64,000 nucleotides of DNA from Nymphaea colorata (Eukaryota; Streptophyta; Magnoliopsida; Nymphaeales; Nymphaeaceae): positions 3,985,224-4,049,223 of the forward strand of contig NC_045141.1 of the NCBI RefSeq assembly GCF_008831285.2. Reading direction: 5' to 3'. The notes beneath the pieces were generated by a model. That model was not told the DNA's origin, did not search any database, and saw only the letters and a program-made list of their open reading frames with translations. The translations under genes were made by a program, and so were the position numbers. Shown piece by piece: positions 1 through 12,141 of this stretch; the stretch's first letter is position 1, and each line of letters starts with the position of its first letter.

Positions 1-1
1 T

Positions 2-560
2 TGTGCTCTTCATGGGCTATATGATGATGTGATCTGTTTGGTTCTGGAAATGCAACAGGCAGGCCTTAGGCCAAACTCTTCAACTTTGGTTTCAGTTTTG
101 CCTGTTTTTGGTGAAGCTTCAGCTCTTCAACAGGGCAAGAGCATACACTCTTAATGCGTAAGAAGGTGCTTTCGTTTGGCAAATGTTCTGGTTAACACTG
201 CTCTTCCATATGTATGCAAAGTGTGAGTGCTTGAATTATTCTTGGAAGGAAGCACTTGAACTTTTTTATCAGATGGTCGTGGAAGGTAACAAGCCAACAG
301 GTTCAAGGTTACTCTGTCAAGGTGGGTTTTGAATTACTCTGTCAAGGTGGGTTTTGAATCAGATATAACCACAGAAAATTCAGTTCTATCAATGTACTCC
401 AAGTGTGCAGTTGTAGATGATGCCATAAAATTCTTCCACATAATGCCAAATAAAGATATAACCACTAGTGATTTTTTTTTTTTAAAGTACTGGTCTATCG
501 TTGCCTTGGTTACTTCAGATTTAGCATATCTTTATATGCAGTAATTGCAACTCCTATATG
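2..560 (+). pseudogene. PPR (pentatricopeptide repeat) protein remnant
   Basis: Reading in frame from base 2 gives PPR-like sequence with LEMQQAGLRPNSSTL and LQQGKSIHS, typical of the L and S motifs of PLS-class plant PPR proteins, which bind organellar RNA. A stop follows at about 153. Later pieces resume in other frames: HMYAKC at about 210-230, WKEALELFYQMVVEG near 243-290, and SVLSMYSKCAVVDDAIKFFHIMP at about 380-450. The pieces are in normal PPR order but separated by frameshifts, stops and a 25-bp tandem duplication. The 5' part lies outside the window and no DYW or E domain is seen. The family call is firm from the motif pattern; loss of function is inferred from the multiple lesions. 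Confidence 0.8.
309..358. repeat. 25-bp tandem duplication inside PPR remnant
   Basis: The unit TTACTCTGTCAAGGTGGG... (25 bp) occurs at 309-333 and again exactly at 334-358. As 25 is not a multiple of 3, it shifts the PPR reading frame. Confidence 0.9.
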
Positions 561-663
561 GCAAAATTGACACCAGAAGATTGTGGATGTGAAAACCATA
601 TATATGCATTTGATCGTCATTTATCTTGTTTAAGATGACTGTCCTAATAATCTGCCTTATTTT

Positions 664-1056
664 CAGGTGATCGCATAGCTGATTAGGATCGGATTTGGAT
701 ATTAAAATTCGCATTCGGATATTTAAATTCGGATTCGGATCGGATTCAAGTATAACTAGAATTCGGATTCCGATCGGATTTGGATATAACTTAAAAATGA
801 TATTCGGATCGGATTCAGGTACCACTTAAAAATCGGATTCGGATAGGATTCAGATATTAAAATTCGGATTCGGATCGGATTCAAGTATAACTAAAAATCA
901 GATTCGGATGTAGATTTTAAATTCGGATTCGGATATGGTTAAAAAAATTTTCATCCGAATTCGAATCCTAATCCGAATCCGAATATATGAATATCCGAAA
1001 AATTGGACATGGTAAAAAGTATATCCGATCTGAATCCGATCCTTTGACATCCCTAC
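664..1056. repeat. GGATTCGGATC-rich hAT-like non-autonomous element
   Basis: Dozens of degenerate GGATTCGGATC / GATCCGAATCC units, in one orientation on the left and the complement on the right. It ends in CTTTGACATCCCTA, the complement of the TAGGGATGTCAA end seen at 6651. Subterminal repeats and a TAGGGATG-type terminus are typical of plant hAT elements. No coding capacity is seen. The superfamily call is an inference from the end sequence. Confidence 0.55.
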
Positions 1057-1059
1057 TGC

Positions 1060-1440
1060 TTGGTCAGCTTGAACTCGATTCGATTGAACTCGATTCGGTA
1101 GTTCAAGCCATAGCTCAAGCTTGACTCATTTAAGTTTGTTTACCAACTCCCTATTTGACCTGATTTCTTTATTTGGTTTTAAGTTTGAAAATTACAAAAT
1201 AACACCTAGATAAATGGCTATATCAAGTTTAATCAAATCAATTTTATATAACTCAAAGCTGACATGTTTATAACCGCGCGTTTTGAGTTAAGCTCGAGAT
1301 TAACAGAGCAAATTCGAGTTGTGCTTGAGTTGGCTTGACACATTCTACAGCTTTATCCACTTGACACACACAAATGGACTTGTACCCTATTTACAATGGT
1401 GAAAATGTCAGTTGGGCTGGGGAAGTTTCGATCTAAGGAT
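1060..1440. repeat. AGCTCGA-rich hAT-like repeat plus linker (copy 1 of an inverted pair)
   Basis: Contains AGCTTGAACTCGATT and GAGTTAAGCTCGAG motifs. It then has a linker with ACACACACAAATGGACTTGT and TGTCAGTTGGGCTGGGGAAG, ending at AAGGATGTCAATATG. The same order of sequence occurs on the opposite strand at 11270-11701. Confidence 0.6.
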
Positions 1441-1870
1441 GTCAATATGTCTGATTTGAATTGGATATCCAAGCGAACTGCTCCAAAACCTTTGGATGAA
1501 GAAAAGAAATTTACTAATCAACAAAAAAATCAGATAGGATTTGAAATTAAGAAATGGCACCCGATTAGATTCGGATTCAAATATGTATGAATAACTAATC
1601 GGTTTCAGATTCAGATTTGGATTCAGTTAGACAAAAATATCCAATCGAATTCAGATTGAGATTGATATATAAAAATATCCGATCAGATCTAGATCATACT
1701 TAATTTTTAATACAAATTATATATTCAATGTTCTTACACTTTGTAAATCAGCCAGATTTAGTTCAAAATTTGGATTCAGATTCAAATTCAGATATGAATA
1801 TAAAAATAGGATTCAGGTCTGATTCGGATTGTGACATCTGATTTCAGATTCAGATTGGGATGAGAAAAAA
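1441..1870. repeat. GGATTCGGAT-type element, degenerate
   Basis: Begins GGATGTCAATATG and carries degenerate GATTCGGATTCA units to about 1870. It is homologous, inverted, to 10750-11280. A (TG)n tract follows at about 1909-1927. Confidence 0.5.
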
Positions 1871-4035
1871 AAATTGGATTTGGATCAAATTCAAATTGTG
1901 TGTATGTACGTGTGTGTGTGTGTGTGTAGGGCAGATTTTGTGTTTTAAAAATAGCAGATTATGAATTTTCGAGGAAGTCCTGGCGAAGGCTGTTAACAGT
2001 AGAAATGCCAGATCTTTTTTATAAATGTTGTTTCACATCTTTTTTGGCTTAGTAATCAACTGATCAACATTGGTCAAAGCATGTAAATTTAAACAGTCGA
2101 GGAAAGGAACAAAAAATTGACAGAAGTCATTAAGATTGTCTTTAAGATAAGCAGAATTTGGCAGGTCAATTTTTAAGATATGCAGTTCATCAGCTGATTT
2201 ATTCACGCCATCTCTTATTGTTAGATGTCATATGCAAAGTCTGGACGATGCGAAATGTACATGACCTTGAAATCTGACTATTGAAAGCTCCGATGTGATC
2301 ACATTTTATTTCACTACGGAAAAAAGATTTCACTGCTGCAAGTAATATAGGGACTTTCGAAAGTGATAAAAAGAGCTAAGACACTAAATCTAAAACTCTG
2401 AATTGAAAAGGCACCAAAAGTTTCAAGGAATCGCATCAATTTGGAAATTCAGTCAGGCCTGAATGTGACAAACAACATTTAGGAAGCACTTTGATAAAAG
2501 TGAAATCCATTTAATTGACTAAAACATCAAGAGAATATGTTACGAAACATTGCCAAAAGAAAGCTCATTAAGTTCATGTTCTTTTGTTGCTATGATTTTC
2601 GATTGTTGATTTTTGGCTTTTGCCTTTATATTACTGGGTAAATCATTAAGCAATGTTAATGCTATGAGATATTGCACCCCTGACAATTAAAATTCGACAT
2701 CATCTAACAATATATTATTTATCAAGCCAAAATTGGTAGTAGTACTTTACACAGATCCACTAGTTAAAATACACACCAGGGACGGATGCACGGCGCTGGC
2801 AGGGCACTGGCCCCCTACCCTAAAAATTTTAAAAAATTCAAAAATTGATATGTAAATTTCATAAATTTTAGTTTAACCTATAAAAAAAAATAGAAATTTT
2901 GGTCTCTATTGAAATTTTGAAACTATAGTTCGGTTCTGTCACACACATTCTAACTTATAGAGCACTGATATGCTTGTGCAAGTATTGTTGATCTTACGTA
3001 GAAATTTCTTAAATTAAACTCTCTTTTTGTGCAGTTTAACTGCTAACCTGTACCTGTGTGTTTTGGTTTGCTTCCTTTTGTGTGCTTTTGAAGGGTGAGC
3101 CAATTCTTGGCAAACATCATCATGTATATCAGCATTAATTGCAGCTCTTCTGATATTTCTCTATTGCACAGATTGATTTTGCTTAAGAAATGTAGGGGCC
3201 TGAAATAAATTCTGCTTTTGACTAACAAGGTAACACAATCAAATGACAGAGAGCATTTCTTCCACTTTTCTTCTGAGAAATTTGGTGGTGATTCTGCTGT
3301 TTACTGCTGAACGTTTGTTTCTTGCTCCTGATCAAGCAGGAACAGGATGCATTACCTGCCTCAAATTAATCTCGAGGTTCTTTCATGAATTCAAAAGTTC
3401 CAGCATAACCGAGAAACCATTTCTAAACTAGGTACTATGCATAACCAACAACTTGGTTGAACTGTTAAACTTCTATAGAATAGATGCTGGATCCATGCAA
3501 ATGCCAACAAAATTCCGTTTTTATCTTAGTTTTTGAATTTCGGAGATATGTAAACGGTAGTCATGGCTATAACCAGCTGCTTAAGATATATATATATACA
3601 TCATTTTTCCATTTTATTCAGCAGACTTATTTTTTGTGTTTTATCACTGTTTTTTCAAAAATAAAAAGATGCATTTTTTATGATTATATTTAATTGGTTG
3701 TCATTTCTCACAACCTATATGTAAGTGGTGGTTCTCTTCAGTCATGAAAATGTTTGCAACTACTACGCAGAATAGTTGAATAGTCATCAATGAAACTGCC
3801 AACCTACACTATGAAAGGAGGCCTTACAGTATAATAATAATACTACTATTATTATAATTGTTAAATAATATAATAATAACAATAATTGTAGATACAGGTG
3901 AGCATTGGCCGCCAATGCTGACAATGCATGATAAATTCCTTCCTTTTATGAATTGATTCCGCCAAAAATAACAATATAAATGTCAGCTACGTGATTTGTC
4001 CAATGATTGCTGGCTTCGAGCCACCTTCTGGTGGC
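1871..4035. other. Intergenic; no gene recognised
   Basis: AT-rich DNA without convincing coding signal. At about 2777-2945 there is CAGGGACGGATGCACG followed by CTGGCCCCCTACCC and an A/T-rich tail; this resembles a worn hAT or LTR fragment but I cannot define both ends. A short TAA/TAT-rich tract lies at about 3828-3890. Confidence 0.5.
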
Positions 4036-4440
4036 ATCTAAGGATGACAACTGATCAGATTCGGATCGGATACATCTTTAACTATATCTGCTTTTTCAGA
4101 TATTCATATATTCAGATTTGAATTCGAATAAAGCAAAGTCATATCCAAATCCGAATACGAAATCCGATTTTACAATCCAAATCCAATTTTTATATTTATA
4201 TCTGAATCCAAATTTTGAACTGGATTTTGCCATTTTTCAAGCATTAGATACAGGATATTTGTCTAAAAATGAATTGGATACGAATCCGTATACGAATCTG
4301 ATCCGATATTTATGTATATCTGAATCCAAATCCGATCGGATGCCATTTATTAAATCCGAATCCAATCCGATTTCTTGATAGGATATTAAATTTTTATCCA
4401 TATCCGATTTTTTCGAATCGGATCGGTCGGATATCACGAT
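4036..4440. repeat. GGATTCGGATC-type hAT-like element, second copy
   Basis: Starts AAGGATGACAACTGATCAGATTC and continues with complementary units CCGAATCC and GGATCGG to about 4435. Same repeat family as 664-1056. Short open frames here are repeat-derived, not genes. Confidence 0.55.
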
Positions 4441-6650
4441 GCTAACCTTTTATTAATTGAATTGGATGCATCGACGACTCATTTGTAATTGTGGCCCTCC
4501 ATTATCACGATGCTAACCTTTTCAAACTGGTGCGAAAAAGAAAAATGCCAACTGCACCAGTGCTTTGCCACTCGGAAGGCTGGTTCATTTACCGAAAGCA
4601 CTCCATCTTATTGGTTATGAACAAATACTGTCCTGAATACTGAATGCATTCGTTGTCCTCCCAGGGCTTCCAAAGGGAGGAAATAAATATCCGATAATTT
4701 TATATTTGAGAGTAATTGGTAGGTGCAAGACGGGTCCCCATCTCATCACAGTTCCACATGGTCTCCATAGGCACATGTTAAATGGATATCAAAATCTGCA
4801 TTCATCATAAGATCCAATTACTTTTCAAATGAATTTGAATGACATCGTTAAATAACTAAGCAATCGATGGCTGTCTAAACCTCGCCAAAGGGTTGGGTTT
4901 GGAACCACTACATTGAATAAGGTTCAAAGTCCAACAATTAAGCAATCCGGTTTGGTACGTTGAGACCGGTTTTTTATAATAATGATTTTATTTGGAAACC
5001 AACTAAAATAATATTCTTTGGGTGATGTGAAGGTAATCCCAGCACTTCAATTTTTTTTTAAATGCATGTAAATTTTAAAAAATTTTACTTCTTGTACATA
5101 AAAATTTTGAAAAAAGATATTTCAGCCCTGGTCAAAATTTAGAAACTTTAATTCAAACTTTCTCATGAAAAATTATTAGCTCCACCCCTAACCTTGACCA
5201 ACAATCGCAGAAACAAAAAATCCTACCCTAGTCTTTGTTGTTATAAACTATCCATGGCGCTCAAATTAAAAAAGAGGATGACTCCATCCTTACTAGAAGG
5301 TTTCTACGGTGGAACTTTGTCCATGGTAGTGTTTGGAAGCATTTGGAATTTTGTTCCCATCTGCTCTTCTTCTATCAAGCAGAAAAGGCCCTTCGTGCTT
5401 TTTTGCCACTTCAAGTCAATACCATTGACTCGAGAATTTCTTGTTTTTGTCCTTTCGTTAGGTGGGAAAGGATTTCCACACCTAAATATGCAATACTATA
5501 TAGAACTAGCCTAATTGGTAGGTTCTTCTTCAACTTGGGAATCTAGTACATCGAAGTGCTTCATGTTGATAGGATCAACTTGCTTTCTAAGTTCTCCTGT
5601 TGAAGCTTTTACTAATTGTCTAAATAAGTGAAAAATTTTCAATATATATTATGAAGCAAGTGTGTGTTAGTTGGTCAACTTATCAAATAGGTGTATATTA
5701 CTTTATTATCTTTGTTGCAATTGCATATTATACAGAACATAGACTTGGTCATTCAACTGGTTATGTTTCTCTCAGCCGCATATATCATTCTCAGTTTTTT
5801 AAAAGCAAAGTTTTTCTTGGGTGTTTTTTTGCAAATGTATTTTCCTCAGGAAAAATCTTTGCAGTTTATTTGTCTCCTTGTCCTCTCTTGTTATTCTCTT
5901 TTTCTCATTCTTCTCCTCTTTTAAAAAGTCAGTTCATCTTGCTCCTCTTTCTTCTTCTTCTCCTCCCCCTTATTGTTCTTCCATTCGCCATTTTTTAAAA
6001 TGTTTTGTTCTTACTTTTTTTTTAAAAAAAAGTTGCTTTTTTTTTAACTTCTTCTTTCTTTTCTCCTTCTTCCTCTTCTTCTATCGTCTTTTTTAATTAG
6101 TTATTGTTTGATCATTTTCACTCGTTTCATCCATTCGTTTCAAAAGTCATTGAAATCTGACCATGATGGCTTCCTGTGTTGAGTGTCCATTGATTCAATA
6201 ATCGGACAGGAAATTAATGGTTGATGAATGAGATCGAAGGTGGTTGACTCGACGTGTTGTTTCGTTATGCATTTCTTACTAGTTATAAAAGCACTTTTTC
6301 TTTATTCTTAATCAATTTTTCTATTCTTCAGTTCATTTTTCTGAAAGAAAAATAGAATTTATAATTTTTTTCTTTTTGCTGATTTGCATGTAGATCGTTT
6401 AGATTATTGGATTGGCGGTTTACCAAACTGGCGCATTGTGAACTCGATTCAAAAACGGCTTTACTAATTAAGATGGACTTGGTGCTCCTTTGCTCAAAAG
6501 GTCGATGATAGTGGTCAGCCACTCCGAACTGAAGACCAATATACAGATGTTCCTTTCTAATGTGGACATGTTCAGACCTAAGGCATATCTCGGATCCAAA
6601 TATATGATGAGGATATTTACTTGGATTTCTTTTATTGGGGATGCAATGGC
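4441..6650. other. Intergenic; no gene recognised
   Basis: No family-level coding match seen. ATCACGATGCTAACCTTTT occurs at about 4433 and again about 71 bp later. An ATTAGCTCCACCCCTAAC end at about 5177-5194 resembles the terminus of a decayed hAT-type repeat. 5930-6100 is T/C-rich low-complexity DNA. Confidence 0.45.
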
Positions 6651-7055
6651 TAGGGATGTCAACGGATCAGATTTGGATCGGATATCCGATCCAAATTGCT
6701 TCTAAAAAATCGGATATGGTAAATAATTTGACATGCGATTGAGAAATCGCATCGATTCAGATTTAAGAAATAACATCCGATCGGATACGGATTTGGATTC
6801 AGTTTTAGCTAAATATCCGATCGGATACTAACTATCTTAACAAGTATATCTGAGTCCGAACTATAACCAGATATCCGAATCCGAACCACGAGAGCTGATA
6901 TTCGAATCGTGTAGCTTAATATCTGAATCCAAACTGCGTTAGCTGATATTTGAATCCTGTAGCCTAATATCGAACGAAGATACTGATACAATCTAGGAGC
7001 CTAATATTTGAATCCGAACCGCGAGAGTGATATCCGAACTAATATCCGAATGCTG
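6651..7055. repeat. GGATC-type hAT-like element, third copy, with clear terminus
   Basis: Starts TAGGGATGTCAACGGATC, the best-preserved end of this family. It continues with GGATATCCGATCC and, further in, the complement units ATATCCGAATCC to about 7050. Confidence 0.55.
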
Positions 7056-8430
7056 AGTTGGTGGTAACACACTAACTTAACATCATGACACAAAAGGAAC
7101 ATAAATATTACATATAGTATAATCTAACTAAGAACTGACTTCCATGGAGTTGCATATAATAATATTCTTACAGAAATCATATACATCATTTAACTTAAAA
7201 TATTTTAAACTATATCATATAAAACTAATTAATTAGTTAAATAATACTATGTTCAATAATTTTTTTTGTAATCAAGCAAACACATCAACTAAGCGTGATA
7301 TCTTAAATAATATATTTATTTAAGTGAAATAGTAAAGAAAACTTCAACAAAAATGGGAATTGTTGAAAATATGAAACATACACTTTTATAGCTACAAACT
7401 TTTTGATGGACCGTTATCTCAAATTGGTTACAAGAATAGTTATATTATATATTTAAAACATAGCAGGTTTAAAAAAAATATTGGCATATACATCACATAT
7501 GGAAAAAAAGTTGATAGCAAAAAATATACTTTTTTAAAAAGCTAACTTAAAAAAAAATGTTTTATAATAAATAGAAATCTTAAACGTATTATGATATTCA
7601 TTTTAAGTTGAAAGCATCTTCATTGTGCATAATCTCATATGAAAAAACTGCTACGCTTATAAAAAAGTTTATTTATCAAATTATCAATTTACTTATTTAA
7701 TCAATCAAGTAAATTACTTTGTATAATCATACAATTAATTCAAAAATCTTAGAAGTTTGATATATAACACATAATTCACAAACTTGAAAACAAAAGCCTC
7801 TAACTAGTAGGAAACAACAAATCGTAAGATTTTATAAACTATCTTATATATCATTGGAGTAATTATACAATTTTATGTAAAAAAAAACAACTATTGTAAT
7901 GAAGATAATAGGACTAATAAATTACTTGATATATCATTGAATACTCTTTTTACGGATGTAACACAAACTATTTCAATTAACTCAATGAAATGAAAAACAT
8001 TAAATAATGTGTTTTTCTAATGATAAACAATATGGGTCAGCTGATTTAATAATTCTTAATAAGAGATCATCATGAAATAATAGTTTACTCAATTAAAATA
8101 TGTTTTTATTTAAAAATAGACCGATCAATGTTCAATATGCATAGTTAATGTAAAAAAAGTACGAAAGTCAAACATATTAGTTGTTAATAGACCAATCAAA
8201 GTTCAACATACTATTTGCTTTTTACAAGTATTTAAAAAAATAATTTCATCAAAAAAATATATGTGAAAATAATTTAAAACGTCCTTAAACAACTTGAAGA
8301 CATAGAAGTCAAATATGATAAATTATAAGCATGAAGAACTTATGGAGAAAATTGATAACGTAACAGTTAAAACATCTTAATTAACCATGTGAAAATTAAG
8401 TAATAAATATTTTTTTTTTGCATTTTTGTT
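7056..8430. other. Very AT-rich intergenic stretch
   Basis: About 1.4 kb of A/T-dominated sequence with poly-A runs and no open frame of note. It directly precedes the orphan NC2-alpha-like exon. No element ends recognised. Confidence 0.5.
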
Positions 8431-8466
8431 TTTTCTAACATTTGTCGGTGGGGTTGTCAAGTGGGC

Positions 8467-8544
8467 ATGGCTCGAGTCGCTGCAGTGGAAGAAGGGATTG
8501 GAGGAGGCAAGATGAGGAAGAAACTCGGCACTCGTTTTCCTGCG
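8467..8544 (+). CDS. Orphan first exon resembling NC2-alpha (DRAP1-type histone-fold corepressor)
   Basis: ATG at 8467 opens 26 codons that include MRKKLGTRFPA, the conserved start of plant NC2-alpha/DRAP1, a histone-fold protein that with NC2-beta binds TBP and represses transcription. The inner Met is at 8512. Immediately after the GCG codon (8544) comes GTATGA, a plausible donor at the place where I expect the first intron of this family. The next conserved block (ARIKKIMQ) is not found downstream in the window, so this is either exon 1 of a gene with a very long or gap-interrupted first intron, or a captured exon. The match is short, so confidence is moderate. Confidence 0.42.
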
Positions 8545-9650
8545 GTATGATTCTCTCCATCGCATTCTTCTTTATTTTTTTATCCAGACTTGAAGTTGAG
8601 ATCCCAAACTTTCCCCTTTCTTTATTTCAAAATGGGTCTTATTTCTATCTCTGTTTGTTGTTTTTCTTTTCTCAAATTTGATGGTCAAGAAACTAGAGTG
8701 TCATGTCGTGCATGAGTTGTTTTCACAGTTAAAGGAACAATGATCTATTTCCATTTTCTGAACAAAATCTTGCTGGTCTACTTTTTGTCGATATTTTATA
8801 TGCGTTGAATTGGAAAGGTTAACAAATTCGCAAAAGAGTGTTTGGCTGATAGAAATTTCTGGTATTTTCTTATCTCTGAGCTAATTTTACATCAATCTGC
8901 AAGAATCAATAGAGAGATGAGCCTAGAAATGCGCGAACAAGCTGTGTTTTTGGGAAAACAGTTATGAAAACGTGTGAGAATCTAAGGTGTATGTTTTCAC
9001 TTTAAAAATGTGAAGTTCCAAAGCTACCAATTTGCTGTCCCCTTTCCCTTTCTTAGCCTATGATTTTCATTTTAGTATTTGCAGAGCACAGAAGCAGAAC
9101 ACCAAGTTAATGGCCATTTCTTGGATTTCAATCTTTCATAGTTCGAGTCTTTTAGGAGAGGCAGAATAATATAAATGCCATTAGCATAAGAGAAAGATTT
9201 GTTTACAGACTCTTCCCTTTATGGCATACACCAACTAATGCCCCTAAAGGTAGCTTCCTAAGCACATGGTTTGAAATTGGATTTTGCAGAAAGCATAGCA
9301 AGTTGGTGACTATAGGTTGCAGGCCTAAAGCAACAGCACATGCATAAACAAGAAATGAATTCAACTGTTTGCCACAAGCCATTCAAGGATCACGGCGCAG
9401 CTTTCGCTAATGAGAGCAGAGATGTAGGCTGATAAATCAAGAACGTGAGGGACAGCAACTGCTCTTGCTATGTACTTTTTGTTCTCTAGGCAGGCTGATA
9501 ACTTGGCTAGAACTCCCAAAGACAGCTTTTGATAACATGGCTATATATATATATATATGTTATATTCTCTCTCTCCCTTAATAAGCTTGACAATTATCAC
9601 CAACGTTAATATTGGTAGTTCATTTGGTGTTTACTACATATTTTTGACAC
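8545..9650. other. Possible intron or intergenic; nothing recognised
   Basis: Moderately AT-rich DNA with no coding match. A short TA microsatellite is at about 9543-9558. It could be intron 1 of the NC2-alpha-like exon, but no second exon is seen. Confidence 0.4.
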
Positions 9651-9654
9651 ATAA

Positions 9655-10020
9655 ATCAAATTTGGATCAGATTTACATATGGTTTAAAAGTCATAAATCA
9701 GATTCGGGTCGGATTCGGATGTAACTTAAAAGTTGGATTCGGGTATAACTTAAAAGTTGGATTCAGATATATTTTAAAATTCAGATTCGGATTAGATTCA
9801 GATATAATTTAAAATTTGGATTCGAATCAGATTCAAAATAACTTATAAATCGGATATGGATCAGATTCAGATATAGATTTTAAAATCGGATTCAGATATG
9901 GTATAAACTTTTTTTCATCTAAATCCGAATTCATATCCGAATCCGAATATATGAATATCCGAAAAATTGGATATGATAAAAGATACATCTGATCCAAATC
10001 CGATCCGTTGACATCCCTAT
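9655..10020. repeat. GGATTCGGAT-type hAT-like element, fourth copy
   Basis: Repeated GATTCGGATATAACTTAAAA units, then complementary ATCCGAATCCGAATATATG. It terminates in GATCCGTTGACATCCCTA, the inverted counterpart of the TAGGGATGTCAACGGATC end at 6651. Confidence 0.6.
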
Positions 10021-10119
10021 CAATGGCTTGGCTATGGGAACATTGGCGATGGTGTTGCCCTTCTTTACCTTTGATGATTCAAATCCAATCAAAATAAATT
10101 TCTTCTGCATTTAAAGGTT

Positions 10120-10189
10120 TTTAATCTCTCTGCCTCTCTCTCTCTCTATGTATATATATATATATATAGATATGTATGTATGTATGTAG

Positions 10190-10230
<41 letters not shown>
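10120..10230. repeat. Compound microsatellite (TC)n-(TA)n-(TATG)n-(TA)n
   Basis: Successive TC, TA, TATG and long TA runs up to about 10228. Confidence 0.85.
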
Positions 10231-10233
<3 letters not shown>

Positions 10234-10739
10234 AGTGGGACAAGAGCGTGAATAACTATGACCCCGTCAGAACACGTGGCTTTATGGAGTTAGCGCTGTC
10301 AATGGATATGTGGAACCATTTTGATATATATAAGTATCGGATCAGATAAGATTCAGTTTAGATTTAGTTTCCAGTAATTACTCATATCGAAAAGGCCGCC
10401 ACCCAAATATTGAACCATTTCTGAATGTCCACAAGCTCCAGCATGCTGGTACGTTACGCAATTTTGGGTGTACCCTTGGAGAAGCTGAAGTAATATTCCG
10501 CAACCTTCTCATTAAGGACAACATGAACAGTCGTCACCGATACTCTTGGAGGAGTTGGGAGGACTCGAGAGAATGACTGACCTTGTTTTTCTTGAAAATC
10601 GATGGACCTAAATACAAAAAATAAAAATGAAAAATGTTTGAAAAGTGGGAAAATCTGCAAGGATGGATGGGATACCCAATGAATCGGATTGAAATAAAAT
10701 ATATTATTAACCATCCGTTGATGTTGAGCTCCCAAACAA

Positions 10740-11280
10740 ATGAATAAAAAGTCATATCCAAATTTGAATCCGAAATCAGATTCTGCAATCTGAATCTCAT
10801 CTGAATCTAATTTGTTTCCTCATCCGAAATCAGATTTCATAATTTGAATCTGATCTAAATCCATTTTTTTCATCCTAATCCGAATCTGAAATCAGATGTC
10901 ACAATCAGAATCCAGCCTGAATCCTACTTTTGTATTCATATATGAATTTGAATCTGAATCCATATTTTGAACTGAATCTGGCTGATTTACAAACTGTTAA
11001 GAGCATTGAATGTAAAATTTTTATTTAAATTAAGTCCCATCTGGTTCTGATTGGATACTTTTGTATATTGGAATGTGAATCTGAATTCGATTGAATATTT
11101 TTACGTAACTAAATCTCAATCTGTTTGGATGTTTATGCATATATGAATCTAAATCTAACCGGATGTCAGTTCCTAATTTCAAATCCTATCTGATCTTTTA
11201 GTTGATTAGTAAATTTCTTTTTCCATCCAAATGTTTTTGGAGCAGTTGGCTTTTACATTCACTTCAAATCACACATATTG
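10740..11280. repeat. GGATT-type element (inverted copy of 1441-1870)
   Basis: Degenerate GAATCTGAATCC units. On the minus strand it matches the order of 1441-1870, including the shared unique block AACTGCTCCAAAA (complement at about 11235-11250), and ends at ATTGACATCCTTAGG. Confidence 0.6.
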
Positions 11281-11701
11281 ACATCCTTAGGTTGAAGCTT
11301 CCCCACTCCAACTGACATGTTTCACCATTATAAATAGGGGACGAGTCCATTTGTGTGTGTCATGTGGATAGAGCTGTAAAACAAGTCGAGCCAACTCAAG
11401 CTCGACTCGAATTTGCTCTGTTAAGCTCAAGCTTAACTCAAAAGTCATGATTATAAACAAGTCAAGTTCGAGTTTCATAAAATTGACTTGATTGAACTTG
11501 AGTAAACTATTATTCCAGGCATTCTTTTGAAAATGTTCAAACTTAAAACCAAAAAAAGAAATCTGGTCAAATGGGGTCAGTGAACGAGCTTAAAAGAGTC
11601 GTGCTCAAGGTGTGGCTAGGTCTATCGCATGGAGTCAAAGCTGAACAAACTTGAGCCAAGCTGAACGAGCTCGATTTTGACTCGGCCCGTGTACAGCCCT
11701 A
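11281..11701. repeat. AGCTCGA-rich hAT-like element plus linker (inverted copy of 1060-1440)
   Basis: The inner element runs from about 11372 (TAGAGCTGTAAAACAAG) to 11701 (GTGTACAGCCCTA). These are imperfect inverted ends of the TAGGGCTGTA type found in plant hAT MITEs. Flanks CATGTGGA and CAGGTGTG could be a degenerate 8-bp target duplication. The linker 11281-11370 matches the copy-1 linker on the other strand. Confidence 0.6.
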
Positions 11702-12041
11702 CAGGTGTGTGCTGAAGATGTGTGAGGTCCCTGTGTAGTGAGCTCACAGCATGGCAAGTGTTACTGATTCACTTCTTAGTTTTAATTTTGACAGCACTCA
11801 CTCATGTTGAATGGTTTGCCCCATCACTGTATACGAGCCTTTTCGTGCTGAATGTTTAAACTCTTGGGTGGCTTTCTTCCCTCAAAAGGATATAATGAGA
11901 TCATTCTCCTATAAGATGTTCCCTTCATCCAACTGAGCTCAAAGTTCTGATAAATTATCCCTGTGGTGTAGTTCCCTTCATCCAACTGACCTGAAAATAA
12001 AATGTAAACTTAGTCGCCTGTTTGTTTGATGAGATGTACTT

Positions 12042-12141
12042 NNNNNNNNNNNNNNNNNNNNNNNNNNNNNNNNNNNNNNNNNNNNNNNNNNNNNNNNNNN
12101 NNNNNNNNNNNNNNNNNNNNNNNNNNNNNNNNNNNNNNNNN
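12042..12141. other. Assembly gap of 100 N
   Basis: Exactly 100 N, the conventional length for a gap of unknown size. Distances across it are not reliable. Confidence 0.98.

Noticed and set aside
4118-4437. SDSDxR / NPNPN-rich peptides on both strands
   Set aside because: Products of the GGATTCGGATC repeat; similar peptides appear at every copy.
5651-6096. Leucine/serine/phenylalanine-rich frames suggesting membrane proteins
   Set aside because: They come from a T/C-rich low-complexity tract read in several frames.
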